Shown piece after piece: positions 48,201 through 62,969 of a DNA stretch of 64,000 bases. Each line of letters opens with the position of its first letter. Within the stretch, counting starts at the first letter, position 1. This DNA comes from Capitella teleta (lineage: Eukaryota > Annelida > Polychaeta > Capitellidae). Location: contig KB311802.1 in assembly GCA_000328365.1 (NCBI GenBank), positions 1 through 64,000 on the forward strand. Direction: 5' to 3'. The translations under genes and the position numbers were made by a program. The notes beneath the pieces are model-generated. The model was not told the origin of the DNA. It ran no database searches and saw nothing but the letters and a program-made list of their open reading frames with translations.

Positions 48201-50430
48201 AATATAACAACAGGTTGCCGACACTCACATTCTCAACTCGAACCACAAGAAAGATTCATTATTATCAAATCAAGTATTATAGAATTCCAATTGACAAAAA
48301 TAAAGAAAATTTAAAAAACTGGATGATACTTACAATTAAGAGAATAAAAACAGTTACAATAACAAGTCAATGTTCTCCTCAGTATTCTGACTCGCGAGTC
48401 CAACACTCTTGGATATCAAAATAACTTCACTTGATATGTCATATAACAAATTGACTTCAAATGTGAAATGGTGTTTTTTTTTTCGTAACAGTAGCACATA
48501 TGCTGCAAACGAGGTGATCCCTCAGTGACAAAGAACAGATTCGGTTACTCCAGGAAGCTGAACATAACCGTATCAAATATACGCACCACTTTTATATTAG
48601 GAAAAAGGAAATCCGGCTGCGATGTGAAGTGCTATGTAAGCGAAGAGTGAGCGAAGATTCGAAGGTGAGACAACCGCCATGAGTCATTCACTGGCCGTTA
48701 CTCACAGGCCGCCCACCTACGCTAAACACGCTCGAAATCAACAAGCACCTGATCAATCGCAAACGGAGACTAATGAGTAGATTAATAAACCGAAAGTATA
48801 CCTGAGATTCGGGTTCAAAGCATGGGTTCTGTGCAGGTGAGCGGCGCCGGTGTTCCTGAAGCGTTGTGTTCTACTTTCAGATCCGCATACGGGGTTTTGA
48901 TGTGCGCGTGAATCGATGACGTAGTACGCATGAATCAGTGATGAGGAACACAAGGAATGATGACGCAAGACGCACGTGGCTGTGGCAGATAGAAATGTAA
49001 ACAAAGGGGACATTTTGGCGCCTTGGCGGTCGGGCTCACTTGGAAGCATAAAATACACACTCGAATCGCAGTTAGCTTATAGCCATTTCATAGTGCACAC
49101 TGATTCATTAAGTAAACAAGCACATATTACCTGCACACTTTATGTGCTTTAATAGTAAATACTAAGTAAGTACCGTTTTTTTCGGGAACTCCGTTGACCG
49201 GCTAAGTCACTAAATGGACTACAGACCTGCAATACAAACAGTAATATTATTGATAATAATTACGGGTATGAGAATAATAGAATCCCATAGTCATCCACAT
49301 GGATGAACCCTCGGGATCACAATGGCTTAATTTGTATTTGATAACTAGTACTACTCGCAATAGAGGATAATGAGTATAGATCAGTGATTGCACATAACAG
49401 CTCGATTAATTATGCATGCAGAAGTTTTCTCTAAACTGTTGGTCCCTCGACCATTCGTCTGCAACACTGTGTACATAGGACTGCTGCACGGCGCCAGTCG
49501 ACTGTGAAATACAGTGCTTGCATTTAAATAATATGCTACCCAGCCACAATAAAATGCTAGCATAACCACACAGCTAGTTGAGCTAACATCTTGAGTGTAG
49601 AATATGCCCAATGTTCGCACAACTTCATACGATATGAATATGTTGTTTGTTGACATTCGGAGTCTACCATGTTGACGATGTCATTGTTTTCCTTCAAAGG
49701 CATTGTGCTTTTCCGAGAAAATATGACAAAACAGGCCGCAGTGTTAACCCCGCACAAAGATCACAAAAATAAATATTGGTAATTGGTTAGCCTAGTATTG
49801 TCACGTTGGCATTTGATGCCGATTCCCCTCAATCAGAATATTACAACAATAATTCGATATTGTCGATTTTGGCGGCAAACGGGGCCCCGGACCATGGATA
49901 GGCATTGTTGAATTTAAAAAAAAAAAAGAAGCCTTACATTACGCAAATAAGCAATGCTGCTTTTAGAATTCTTCTCTCAATTGGTGCTGATGCGTTATGA
50001 TACACAGACATAAGGGTATTAATGGACGTTATGACTGAAGCAATTGCCGACTTTTGCCGACGCCGAAGAGAACTTGGCCTCCATACAAATCACAATTACG
50101 TATCACTTCTGTAAAAAAACACACACAAAAAAACACACAAAAAACACACATTGTTTGTGTAAATAAAATTAGGTCCGCTTAATTCAGACCGTGATTGTCG
50201 GAAAAACATTCAGATGATGAACAACGAGAACGAAATTGAACATCGTCATGAGTGTTGCACCGCTGATGCATTGGAACACCCAGTTGGCCGCTCCGACGGT
50301 TGGTGTGGACCCTCGTTAGACAATGCCGTTGATGTCATTTGAAGTCGCACAATTTTACTCACTGAAATCACGCTGTTTGAGACAAGAGAGAAACACCACG
50401 ATAATAATTAGGAGCCCTGAGAAATACCAC
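45240..50430. other. gene-poor region
   Basis: About 5 kb with only short frames, none with coding character or matched splice sites. A G-run occurs at about 45917-45930. May be upstream regulatory DNA or a long intron. Confidence 0.45.
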
Positions 50431-50439
50431 GCATCAGTG

Positions 50440-50690
50440 ACTTACTTGTTTAGCTAAGTGGCAGTGCGTTGAGACTTTCAATCCAAACTCCAAAGGTAAA
50501 GGATTTGATTCCCCTGGGAGACTGTCCTTTGATGTGAAGTCACCACAGAATTGAGATATTCAAATTCCGTGGTGATTTCACATCAAAGTACAGTCTCTTA
50601 GGTCGGGACTTAAAATGGGGACCTCGCAATCAAATAACTGTGCTTCATAGGCGGTGCTTTAATTGAGTACTTCAGTGGATATTGCGCTAT
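50440..50690. repeat. inverted pair of SINE-like elements
   Basis: Left half has an A-box-like TTTAGCTAAGTGGC and B-box-like GGATTTGATTCCC, then GGGAGACTGTCCTTTGATG. The right half repeats this in reverse (AGAGACTGTACTTTGATG on the minus strand). The two inner arms, 50518-50554 and 50560-50597, pair over about 37 bases with a few mismatches and a GATAT-type loop. Confidence 0.6.
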
Positions 50691-50699
50691 TCAAATGAC

Positions 50700-53600
50700 T
50701 TTATTTATTAATTAATAATAAAAAAAAAAAAACAAACAAACAAACATCAGGCAGACGCCACTTATCCACAGGGTTTCACACAATGTTACCATAGATGAAT
50801 GCACTCATGAGTACGTAATGTTACTGTGATACTGAATGCTGATATTATAGATACGTACTTAAACCCTTCCTCATCAACAAATTGCGGGGTTTATTTTTCA
50901 TGCATTTGAACCCTTGAAAGAGATCTCTCGTTCCGTCCTAAATTTTACTCTTAAATTGTAATGGCTATTCGCATCAGATTGTGTAACCAAACTCACAAGC
51001 ACGCATGTACTGTGTACACTAAACTGAGTAATTATGCATACACATTATCATATGTACGTTATGATTTATTTTTCAGAAATTTCGATGTGCATAAATCATA
51101 ACGTTGAAAGCTTATCACTTCTTGTTTTCAGGTTCTTCGTTTGTAAACATAACGCACTCTGTGAAATCATAACGCACTGGTCACCTCGAATGGTTACTAA
51201 GCCAGCCATCAGCTCGTTACAACACATTGCACATGAGAATGGTTCTCATGTTGATTGCTGTATTTGATTAATGAGATAAATCCAAGTGCTATAATTGCTG
51301 CCCGGGCGGCGGCGTCTGTCAACGATCAATTGAGGCAAAGTGCAGAAATCCTCTCGACCGATTATCGACCAGCAATAACCAGGACGTTGATTGAAAACGA
51401 CCTCCTGGCCTCAAACACCACTCAATCGCAAGTGGAAAACTTTATATGATTAATGAAGGCCATTAGTCACACTGACGCACCTATTTTAGTTACGTCATCA
51501 GTGGTCAAGTTTTCAAATTGTATGAGAGTAAAGTTTTAAGATATGATCCACCAAACACAAAGAGGTCCGTATGCAAATGAGTTCAGATTTATTCAAGGGA
51601 AGATGCTTCTGGATGATCTCAAATTTGGATCACACACTAAATAAGAAACTGGAAAAAGAGAAAAAAAAAAGAAAAAAAAAAAAAGAAAAAAAAAAGATCT
51701 CCTGTCGGCAGCTGGACACCTGGAATCACATGATCATAATATTCACACGTGTTCATTTATGCAAGTAAGCGTGCCAGGGCAGGTATAGCGTTCGCTCCTT
51801 GTCGATCTATTATTAGACTTGCGTACATCTTTCCTCGTTTGATATACACAATAGACTAACTCAATATTCAGCCTTGATCCGATCAGCTAAGATGCTTTTC
51901 ACTCGCGTTAGAAGCTGCAACTTTGACGTCAGCGTACAAAGGTTCAAGGTTCATATGACCTGGTTGATGGAAGTGAATTAAGCGTATAATTAACACCAGT
52001 CAATGCTCATCTGAAGGGACCATGCAGGAACCGCAGTGTTGCTGTTTATTATATAATATATACACAAGAATACGGTGATTACATAATATAGTCTACATAT
52101 TCAATCCTTGTGAGCTGCAATCCGCTTCGAGGCATCTTGGTCTTCTCTCGTGAGCATGCTACAGAGAAGGAAACGCACGAGATGAACAGGTGTGCTGGGA
52201 ATATAATATTGACAATATAGACCATTTGACCTCATTTCTCAGGTGCCGGAGCGTCCTGACCCAATGCCAACTAACGAGCAGCCACAACACAACTCCGTTC
52301 AAATAGATTTATACATTATACGATATAATAATTGCTGAATTGAGCCACTATCAAATATCAATCGATATCATAAGCATTGAGGGAATGGTGCATTTGATGA
52401 CGTCATTAACGGCCAAGACAGGCAGCAAGCGTAGTGACGCTCATCTGGAGACTTCTTTGCTCCGCGATGTCAGGGGAGAAATACTTGATTTGACATAACA
52501 ACAAAAGCCAAAGAAACAAAGCCAACGAAGGAAAGTCCAAGCGGGGGCATTAGGTAATTAAGTAGCCCAGGGCTAGCTCGTCTAGACTCGAGTGCAACCT
52601 GACGATATCAATTCGAAGGCCGGTGCTCCGAGTGACGCAGATGTTATTATTGTGAATTATAATTGGATGCTACAATCCTATAGTTGAATCTGTAAACACT
52701 GTTGTCTGCATGCTATTAATATATACATGACGTGGACGAAGAACCCTTTGGGATCAATCGATAAGAGTGGAGATGAACCCCAGTCCCGGGCACCCGTATA
52801 GCCTAGCTGTGGTATGAGGAGACGCGTAACTCAATGTGTCAATCAAGCTACAGCGACCACGGTCATTTTTGGCTCATGAATCAAATGCATTATGCTTGCG
52901 GGTCAAGCGAGATGACCCCCTGGCATATGCATTACTGTGCTTTCATCCTGGCTGTTGCACACTCACTTCATCGCTGACGTCATGCATTGCCCACCCAACA
53001 GTCGCCTCAGTGCTTTGATGTCTCACGCCAATCGACGTCCATCGACATTTCTGTCACACGAGCGGATGGCTGTAAATTTCATGGGGGTTTCGCATGCATT
53101 TGGCAACTGGGACGCTCTAACGGTCGCTATAAGGTCGCTTGCCAGACACGCAATCGCCGAACACATTACGCAACCATATCTCCCAATGTACACGTAGAAT
53201 GATATGATGCTGCCTAATTTGTGGGCGGTGTTGTTGGTCACTCGGGGTCATTGAGGTTGTGAGGGTCAAAACTCTGAATGCTTCTTAGGTATGTTACGTC
53301 ATCGTGCTGCGTCTGTGTTGCACGCTGATAGGGGGCGCAAGAATGGCTTAGCAGCCCTTTGAATTGTTCAAATATGTTTGAGTAAATATGTAGTTTATAA
53401 TCACTAGATACATGCACGGTACACACATGTGCGCGTACTACTGCTTATCACTCAGTATTGATTCGTGACCTCGTTTGGCGACGGATCCCCGTAGATATGA
53501 CCTAATTCCATAAAAGCTATTTCTGTGGAATCATTGTGCGTTCACCTCCAGGGATTAAGAGATCCTTCGTTGCATACGAGGCGTATGTGCTAATGAAAGT

Positions 53601-54180
53601 CACAGCGATTATCCGTACAACCCAACATGTCGAAATGGTTAACAGTGGCATTTACCCAAAGATTTATATCCATTCTGAGGTTCAAAACACAATTGACCTG
53701 AATGGAACATTCGCAAACAGAAATTATATTATACCACAAGTAGACTGCACTAAACGTCCGCATGCTTCCGTAGGTCTCACCACTCCATGGGCAACTGGTT
53801 TCATATCTGTGCCTCCGCCTTGCAATAGTGAATGGGAAGGATAAGATGCAATGAGAACAGCCATCAAACTAATCATCGCTGGTGTTCCCACCTGCGCTTT
53901 CATTGCGTCAGGTCGTATCGTTGACTCGGGATTTATCCTACCTTTGGCTGTCAGAATATTGTATATGCTCCATGCGGTTCCAATGGCTTGTATGTACATG
54001 CTTTGAACGGAGGTGTCGATTTCTCATCCATAAAAACAAAAATTTGGTTGGGGTTTTAATTTAAATTTTAATTAATATGATAGTAATGTAAAACTTCTTT
54101 TGCAATTAATGTCACTTTTAATTATGACTAAATTACCGAAAGGTTCCACAATACCTTAAAATTACATCCAATAATGCGAC
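50700..54180. other. gene-poor region
   Basis: No supported exon. A 64-codon frame at 51255-51449 (AARAAASVNDQLRQSAEIL) has somewhat coding-like composition but no start context or splice support. A-rich run at about 51656-51695. Confidence 0.4.
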
Positions 54181-54204
54181 TATGTCAATTAATTATTTTC
54201 CAAT

Positions 54205-54365
54205 CGCAACCACGTGGCCTTGTATTGATCACGTGGTTCGTTCGATTCGTGCGCAAAGCAATCTGATACTGAGTAGTATTTTCCCCCGTAGTTTCCCGCC
54301 AAAAACAATGCAAACTGATTATACTGATAAACATGATAAGGAACGCGTGAGACCACGTGTGCTTC
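54205..54365. promoter_or_regulatory. E-box and E2F motif cluster
   Basis: Three CACGTG E-boxes (about 54211-54216, 54229-54234 and 54354-54359) and TTTCCCGCCAAAA (54292-54304), a full E2F consensus, lie within 160 bases. An ATG with 42 open codons begins just after the E2F motif (54309), but no gene could be built. Confidence 0.4.
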
Positions 54366-54439
54366 ACTCGACCCCAGGGCCAACGACACTGGTGTTGCTC
54401 CAAGATGAACCGCTAACAGGTGTTCTACACTAGAATTAT

Positions 54440-56850
<2,411 letters not shown>

Positions 56851-56862
56851 GTCAGAGCTCGG

Positions 56863-56869
56863 TATAAAT
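56863..56869 (+). promoter_or_regulatory. TATA box of small secreted-peptide gene
   Basis: TATAAAT about 110 bases before a good splice donor (AAAAG|GTAATG at 56973). The implied non-coding first exon starts near 56893. Confidence 0.45.
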
Positions 56870-57162
56870 TGAGCTGACCAGTACCACACTGGACAGAACT
56901 GGACAAAGCTGATCAGCTGTCGATCAAAGATTTGATTTCTCTGCTTCAAGAAGACTCGGCAATACTCCAAAAGGTAATGTGTGTTTTAAATTATTGACTT
57001 CTGTAGTTGGTAAATATTATTTTTTAATATTATTCGACTATGAATAGCTTTGTAAGTTTGTATATGAGGGCAGGAAGGTCATGGTATCCGGACTGTATGT
57101 TCGATCAACTTATGGCTTATATTTTATTACATTTTCTTTTTTTTTCTTTTCTGTGACCAGAA

Positions 57163-57423
57163 ATGAATATATTTAATTACATCCTGCTTTTGCTAAAAGT
57201 GCATTCGTTCAGTCGGTGCATGCAAGGTGCGGTTCGGTTTAAATCATTCCTCTCGGCAAGTAACTTGAGGAGCTATAAATGGCCTGTGTGCTGTGCTGAA
57301 CAGGGCTGTGCTTCTGCGGGTGTGCGAGACCCTTCGTGGGGGACAATGTTCCAACGACGGGTGAGCCACTTAAGCGACATGCCAAATGAGATTACTCCAG
57401 TCACAAAAGTTGACCTTGCTTGA
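57163..57423 (+). CDS. candidate small secreted cysteine-rich peptide
   Basis: ATG lies two bases after a splice acceptor (TCTGTGACCAG) and a non-coding exon at about 56893-56973 would supply the 5' UTR. Read through, it gives 86 residues: MNIFNYILLLLKVHS as a signal-like start, then WPVCCAEQGC. Alternatively a donor at CGACGG|GTGAGC (57360) joins an acceptor at TTTATAAG (57524), phase 0, giving 95 residues ending KVCNPFYLTLCENIAVV. The second form has two more cysteines. No family recognised. TATA box, UTR intron and signal peptide together suggest a real gene, but no poly(A) signal was found close by. Confidence 0.4.
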   Translation: MNIFNYILLLLKVHSFSRCMQGAVRFKSFLSASNLRSYKWPVCCAEQGCASAGVRDPSWGTMFQRRVSHLSDMPNEITPVTKVDLA

Positions 57424-57624
57424 CCCCTGAGAGGACGCTATCTCGTTTAGCGATATCGCTATTGCTGAACGAAATTAGTAGTATATGCTTTTTATTTTTT
57501 TGTTATGTTTTGATTTTTTATAAGTACTACTTCAAGGTTTGCAACCCTTTTTACTTGACATTATGCGAGAACATTGCAGTCGTAACCGCAGCGATTCAAA
57601 CCGTTTTATTGTGAAAGAAAAAAA

Positions 57625-58280
57625 AAGTAGGCAAGTAGCCAAAATTGCCGATAAAAGGTAATTTTTTCTGTATTATAAATTCGAATATTTGTCAGGCGGC
57701 CAACAAACAGCAATGTGTAGTCATGGGTGACGATCCTTATTCAATAATTGTGCAGTTCGAGGCGGGGTTTTTTTTTTTTTGGTCTTCGTGATTGAACTCT
57801 TGAACTCTCTACGAACGATGACCCAAATGCACGTGTTCGCCGAACTTTTGAACTCTTGGCGCGATAACAAACTAAACTCATTGGAGACGAGCTTCCTTCG
57901 CTTGTTTAGTAGCAATTGTGAAAGTGTGTAATTAATATATAATTAACAATTGCGGTTAATTGCAAATCACGTGTGTGCTATTTTAATACAATGCTGTCAT
58001 CGTTCGACCCGAAAGTCCTTCAATGGAAGTGTGTCACCTTCGGTTTTCAGGTCAAACTGTTCGGAGGTCAGAGGCGTAACGTTAACCTTGACATTCCGGT
58101 AGAACTACCCAGATCCGTCCATGGGATTTCCTTTCCTAGTATTGTGTACGATGGGAAGATAAAGAGGGAAAAATTGCCAACCACCACCTCTCCCGGCCGG
58201 CATTCCCTGCCATGACCTGGTTCTTCGTTTCTCCATTGGCTGCTGCGACTGCGCTCTCAAGTGCAACCCCCCCTCCCCCC
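57625..58280. other. intergenic
   Basis: Nothing recognised apart from a T run at about 57767-57780. It contains the upstream flank of the next gene. Confidence 0.45.
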
Positions 58281-58284
58281 CTGC

Positions 58285-58388
58285 CTATATTTAAAAACGG
58301 CGCGCCACGCGGTCCCCCTTTGCAGTTCAGCATCGTTCTCTCGAGCGTACATCGTGGCATTCTTTTTGGAGCTATCCCATCCGTACAG
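58285..58388 (+). promoter_or_regulatory. TATA promoter and non-coding first exon
   Basis: CTATATTTAAAA (58285-58296) lies about 30-40 bases before a TTCAGCATC initiator-like site. The first exon then runs to CCGTACAG|GTCAGT at 58388. It pairs with the acceptor TTGGTTTCCAG at 60078, just before the start codon of the next feature. Confidence 0.5.
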
Positions 58389-60078
58389 GTCAGTTAGGCG
58401 ATTAGTTGGACAATTAGTGGACAATGCTCGGATGGAGAGGCATTGTGACGGGTTTTACGACACGCAAGCTTCCTTTTGTTATTGGCGGGCAATTTGGGAA
58501 ATTGAAGTCACAGCTATTGTCCCGGCGATTGCTGGTTGCTATAGGAACCACTAGAAGAGGTACTTTTACACGTAATTAGCGCTGGTCGTGCTATCTTCAT
58601 TAGCCGGCTGTATCGCTGCGCCGCTATTTCTATTTCTATGGTGGAGGACATTATCGATTTCCTCCGCCCGGCTTGTCTTGCTTTTCTGTTCTGAAAGCAT
58701 GGTTTGCCGCCATCTTGAATATGCTTACATTTCGCGCTAAAAAGAATATGACATTGTATCCATAACAACTGCGGCAAAAGCGTTTATCCTAGAATTATTG
58801 TAGGAATAATTCTCATTATAGTTGAGGCGATTTCTCCACATTTAAAAAAAAAAAATCTAATCTTTAGCGTGGGTGGGTAACTGCCCTCAAGAGCAAGGTC
58901 GTTTTGAAGGTCGCTGCGTGTCCTTCACCAAGGTCACTGAGCCGGTGCATTTCACCGCGGTCTGTTTCACAGAAATTGCTTCGCCACGTTGATACTATGA
59001 CTCAGTCATTCACTCATTCATATTCACTCATTCATTTTCAAATTAAACCTAATTCTGAAGGAAAAAATACAAAACAATCCAGAAGTCGTTACGATGACAC
59101 ATGCACTTATAAATACTTATTTTTTTCCCCCCTTTGCACTCGGGATGTTTTAACCGCGCACGTGTTTGCCTTCTATTGGTTTTCAGTTTCGTGCGATTTT
59201 AATATCATTTCTCTGGAATATCGCGTCAATATGCTGGTTGTCATGGAAATTTTGATAGTTAATGTGGATAATTAATAAATTAATAATTTATATTACGAAT
59301 TTCATAATGTGCAAATTTCATAGGGAAAATCATATTTTGTTTTAATAGAGGATCATCCTAAAGTTGAACTGACAGAAAGAGAAGGCTTAGTCTGTGATCT
59401 AATATGATCATTGATAATTTTATACAGTATGTCCCTAAATGGAGGTCTAAATGAAGCTGGAGATTGCCCACTTGTCACTGTTTATTGCAAGAAATGTGAG
59501 GGTTTTTTTGCTGTTCAACTGTCTTGCTGAGTCTCAATGGGTCCAGGGTGGGAGGGTTAAATAATTTATACTTTTTATATTAATTTGATCATTCAATGGG
59601 AATTTTATTTGAAAGGTGTTAGCTTCAGTGCTCAGCAAGAGGATAAATGAAATGGTAACTTTAAGTTAGCTTTAATTTCATTATTACTGAGATGGAAATT
59701 TCCTTATTTGAAATTTGATGGTTTCTATTACAGTAACTTTTAAGTTACTAAATGAATGTACTTTATTACACAATGAACTAAATTTCAATGTATGATTAAT
59801 AACTTAAACTCTGTTCCAGTTAGTCTACCATAATAATCACTTTTATTGGCCTTTGAAGATCATTGCAATGCTGTAACCCTCTGGTTTCTATCTTTAATCT
59901 TAGCTGAGATAAATTGTTTTCAGATGCTTGACCGACTCCTTCAATTCAATAACTTTTTAATCTAATGAAGTCGAGGTTTCAGTGTTATATCTTTAGATAC
60001 CATTTTTTTTTTTTTCAAGGATATAAAATTAATAAGTAATGTGCAATACCTACAATCTTGTGTTCTTTTGGTTTCCAG
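58389..60078. other. 5' UTR intron
   Basis: Intron of about 1.7 kb in the 5' UTR of the Cj0069-like gene. GCCGCCATCTTG at 58706-58717 is a full YY1-type site and may mark an internal regulatory element. No coding sequence. Confidence 0.5.
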
Positions 60079-60092
60079 ACTTTCTTTCCGCC

Positions 60093-61151
60093 ATGGGCAA
60101 ATTTGAGCAAGTTCTCGTTTTGGAGGTTGAGTCCGCCAAGGACAAGAATGCCGAGACCGAGGGAGGCAAGTACCGTCGCGACACTCCCTGGTTGGTGGAG
60201 AGCTTCAAGAAGAAGGGCGTCAAGTCGTCGATCCTGTTCATCAAGGCAGCCGACACTGCCGACGTCCTGGCCACCAAGTACCCCAACACGGCCTTCCTCG
60301 GTCGCGTCAACCCCATGGACTACAACGAGATCAGCATGAACCAGTACGTCGCTCTGCTCGAGGGACTGACCAAGAAGGGCCTCCTTCTGGGACCCATCCC
60401 CGAGCACATGGATCGTCTGGGGTCAAAGTTCATCCTGTACGAGCTGCGTGACACGACCATGGGTTGCGAGGGCATCCTGCTGCACAAGATGGAGGACATG
60501 GGAGCCAACAAGGGCGAGATGGACCGCATCCTCCCCGCTGGAGGTCCCCCACGTGTCCTCAAGATGATGCGCGGATCGACCGGTCTGGGCGTCTGGAAGC
60601 TGGAGAACAACCCCGACGGAAAGGTCGCCATGACCGACGCTTACACCCAGAACACTGAGAACCTGCCCCGCGACGCAGTCCTGCCCGCGTTCTTGAAGGT
60701 GTGCGCTGAGGATGCCATCAGCATGCCTTTCCTGCCCATGATCAAGGACGGAGAGTTCCGCTTCCTCATGTCCAAGGACAAGGTCCTGGAAATCGTGCAC
60801 AAGAAGCCTGTCGACGAATCCGCCTTCACCGCTACCCTGCGATCGGGCGCCATCTACAAGATCCTCAATCTGGACGAGAACAAGGCCCTCGTCGACTCTG
60901 TCGTCAGCTGGTCTCATGACCTCAAGAAGACCCTGAAGTTGGATGATCTGCCCTACTGGTGGTCTGTCGATTGCATTGAGGCTGATGCCACTGGCAAGGC
61001 TGGTGAGATCCCATCCAGCACCAAGGGACGCCGTCTGGTTCTGTCTGAGATCAACTGCTCCTGCTTGGGTCTGGTTGCAGACACATCCGAAGAGGCCAAG
61101 AAGAAGGGCATGCGCTTCGGAGACATGATCGCTGATATCTGCCTCGACTAA
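60093..61151 (+). CDS. Cj0069-family ATP-grasp-like protein
   Basis: Intronless 352-residue frame; the start has a Kozak context (GCCATGG) 14 bases after a splice acceptor. It resembles the Cj0069 family, which I know mainly from bacteria: LVLEVESAKDK at the N-terminus, LGRVNPMDY, RVLKMMRGSTGLGVWKL (the family's RVLKQNRGSTGxGxW loop), and LPMIKDGEFRFLMS followed by VHKKPVDESAFTATLRSGA. These regions belong to an ATP-grasp-like fold. The reaction is unknown. Codons are strongly biased to G or C at the third position (AAG, GAG, CTG, GGC), unlike the AT-rich surroundings, suggesting high expression. The bacterial-type family, lack of coding introns and acquired UTR intron are compatible with an old horizontal transfer, but related eukaryotic copies would have to be compared. 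Confidence 0.8.
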   Translation: MGKFEQVLVLEVESAKDKNAETEGGKYRRDTPWLVESFKKKGVKSSILFIKAADTADVLATKYPNTAFLGRVNPMDYNEISMNQYVALLEGLTKKGLLLGPIPEHMDRLGSKFILYELRDTTMGCEGILLHKMEDMGANKGEMDRILPAGGPPRVLKMMRGSTGLGVWKLENNPDGKVAMTDAYTQNTENLPRDAVLPAFLKVCAEDAISMPFLPMIKDGEFRFLMSKDKVLEIVHKKPVDESAFTATLRSGAIYKILNLDENKALVDSVVSWSHDLKKTLKLDDLPYWWSVDCIEADATGKAGEIPSSTKGRRLVLSEINCSCLGLVADTSEEAKKKGMRFGDMIADICLD

Positions 61152-61267
61152 ACAGACTGTTCGATGTAACTCTATTTGTCGATGTGTGTGTGTACTGTCA
61201 TCTGCTCGTACCATTTCTACACCAGTGTGTGCACTACACCCAATGTTCTCTTCTTTAGGGTTAAATT

Positions 61268-61273
61268 AATAAA
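61268..61273 (+). terminator. poly(A) signal, Cj0069-like gene
   Basis: AATAAA 117 bases after the stop codon. Confidence 0.65.
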
Positions 61274-61299
61274 CAAATTTTTCCTCAACATAAAAAGCC

Positions 61300-62350
61300 A
61301 TGTTTGTTTCATCTTTACACCCAGTGCCATAGTTCATGTTTTGCCCCTCTGTTCTTACTTGAGCTTTTTGTTCGTCATCACGGGTTGATAATTGTCAATT
61401 TCTCACTGATCCGTTTTAACGTTGTGGCGTTCGTACGCACCCTGAGGTGTAGGGCAAGGGAGATGTAGCAATCTGCGAAAAATACCGGCGATCGATCAAT
61501 AAACAATTACTCTAAATTCGTTTGTGTTGAGATTTAATCCAGGACTTTATCCAAATGCTTAATCTCATGAAAAACATTTGCGAATTGGGGAAAGTACTAA
61601 TATTTCCCCATGGACATAATATTGGGCGCCTTCTCCGATCATAATTCCTGTGGTTGGATAATGCTCATAACGCACTAAGACCGTTATGATTTCATTGACA
61701 TTCGGTAATTCAATTTAGTTCGACGAATCTCAAAGCTTGCCAAGGATAGATAATTAACAGATAACATTGATATTAAATGTCCGTGTACACGAATGGTTTC
61801 GTTTTCGTTGTACAAAATTCGTTTACTGAGCGACGAGAGTTCTGCAATTACAAATAATTCTGTTCGGCATGACGGTATAGTGAGTTAACTCGAGAATAAT
61901 ATTAGTCCCACTCAGTAAAGCCACAGAATATGAAGAAACCATTTCACAAGGAATTAACAGTAGCATGGTGATAATGCTTAGCCATTCCGGTTGATGGAAC
62001 ACGTATGGAGAAGTATGTTGTGCAGTTGGTGCATTGAGAGGGATCGTGATGCGTGGCACAGTGCAAATCAGAGTGCGCCCAACAATTCCGAAGAACGCTA
62101 TATGATTACCTCGACAACCTCGCCCATCAGGTGCGCATTTATCCCCTATCCAGTCTAGAACAAAATCCTGCTCAAACAAGAGGCCATTTGATCGTTAAGA
62201 GGGCTCTCACACCCATCGCATGAGGGAATTGCCTTCTTCGACCGATGTTTCTGCCGTCGTGTGCCCCCGAGTCATTGATGGACTCCCCTCCCCTCCCATA
62301 TCTATGTTCTGTGTCCCATATAGTCTAATTTGCCGAAACAAAATGCTAGC
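61300..62350. other. intergenic
   Basis: No gene supported. A 118-codon minus-strand frame (61823-62179) has no recognisable domain. Confidence 0.4.
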
Positions 62351-62379
62351 TGTATATGCTTGTGTACAAGCAACAACCG

Positions 62380-62960
62380 AATCCAGCGGCCACCATCACC
62401 AACAAACGCTATACCCACGGAAAGCACCGACAGAAGAAAAGACTCATCAAGACCTTCGTCTGGATCGTGCTACTTTATGGCTCAGAAACGTGGACGTTGA
62501 AGAAAGATAACATCAAAAGACTGGAGAGCTGTGAAATGTGGATTTGTAGGAGAATGGAAAAGAACACGTGACAAATAAAGAAGTGTCGAGACGCGTAGAT
62601 AGAAAGAGAATACTGAAGATCAGCATCTGTGCGAGCAAGATGCATCTATCACATCATGAGATCAGAATGGGTTCTGGAGGGGAGAGTGAAAGAAAAGAGA
62701 GGGAGAGTAAGGAGGAGGTTGACGATGCAAGGAGGAAGAGACCAGCACACCGTCAAACAGAGAGCGCAAGGTCGAAACAAATGGCCGTGCCTGCAGGACC
62801 TGCGCAAAGGCAGACCACCTGAAGAGGAAGGATCATATCCGTTGTTTGTTCGGCGGATGAAGGCGATTGCCAGGACTGCTATTTCGAATACAACAGTGAC
62901 GCAGGGAGATGCTGTTGGTGTTTCAGGTGATCAGCCATACATCAGAGACTATTTATCCCA
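62380..62960 (+). mobile_element. LINE fragment, 3' end of reverse-transcriptase ORF
   Basis: Conceptual translation gives KRLIKTFVWIVLLYGSETWT then LKKDNIKRLESCEMWICRRM, TNKEVSRRVDRKRILK, and ARCIYHIMRSEWVLEGRVKEKRGR. This order is the well-known C-terminal part of many non-LTR retrotransposon polyproteins (YGxETW, MWxxRRM, GRGRRR-like). The segments lie in three frames, so there are at least two frameshifts, and the rest of the element is missing. A dead remnant. Confidence 0.8.
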
Positions 62961-62969
62961 ATGAATAGT

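Noticed and set aside
51255-51449. 64-codon plus-strand frame with coding-like composition
   Set aside because: No start context, splice partner or homologue could be recognised.
60423-61214. 263-codon minus-strand frame
   Set aside because: Antisense shadow caused by the strong codon bias of the Cj0069-like gene.
61823-62179. 118-codon minus-strand frame
   Set aside because: No recognisable family, no promoter or poly(A) signal in place.
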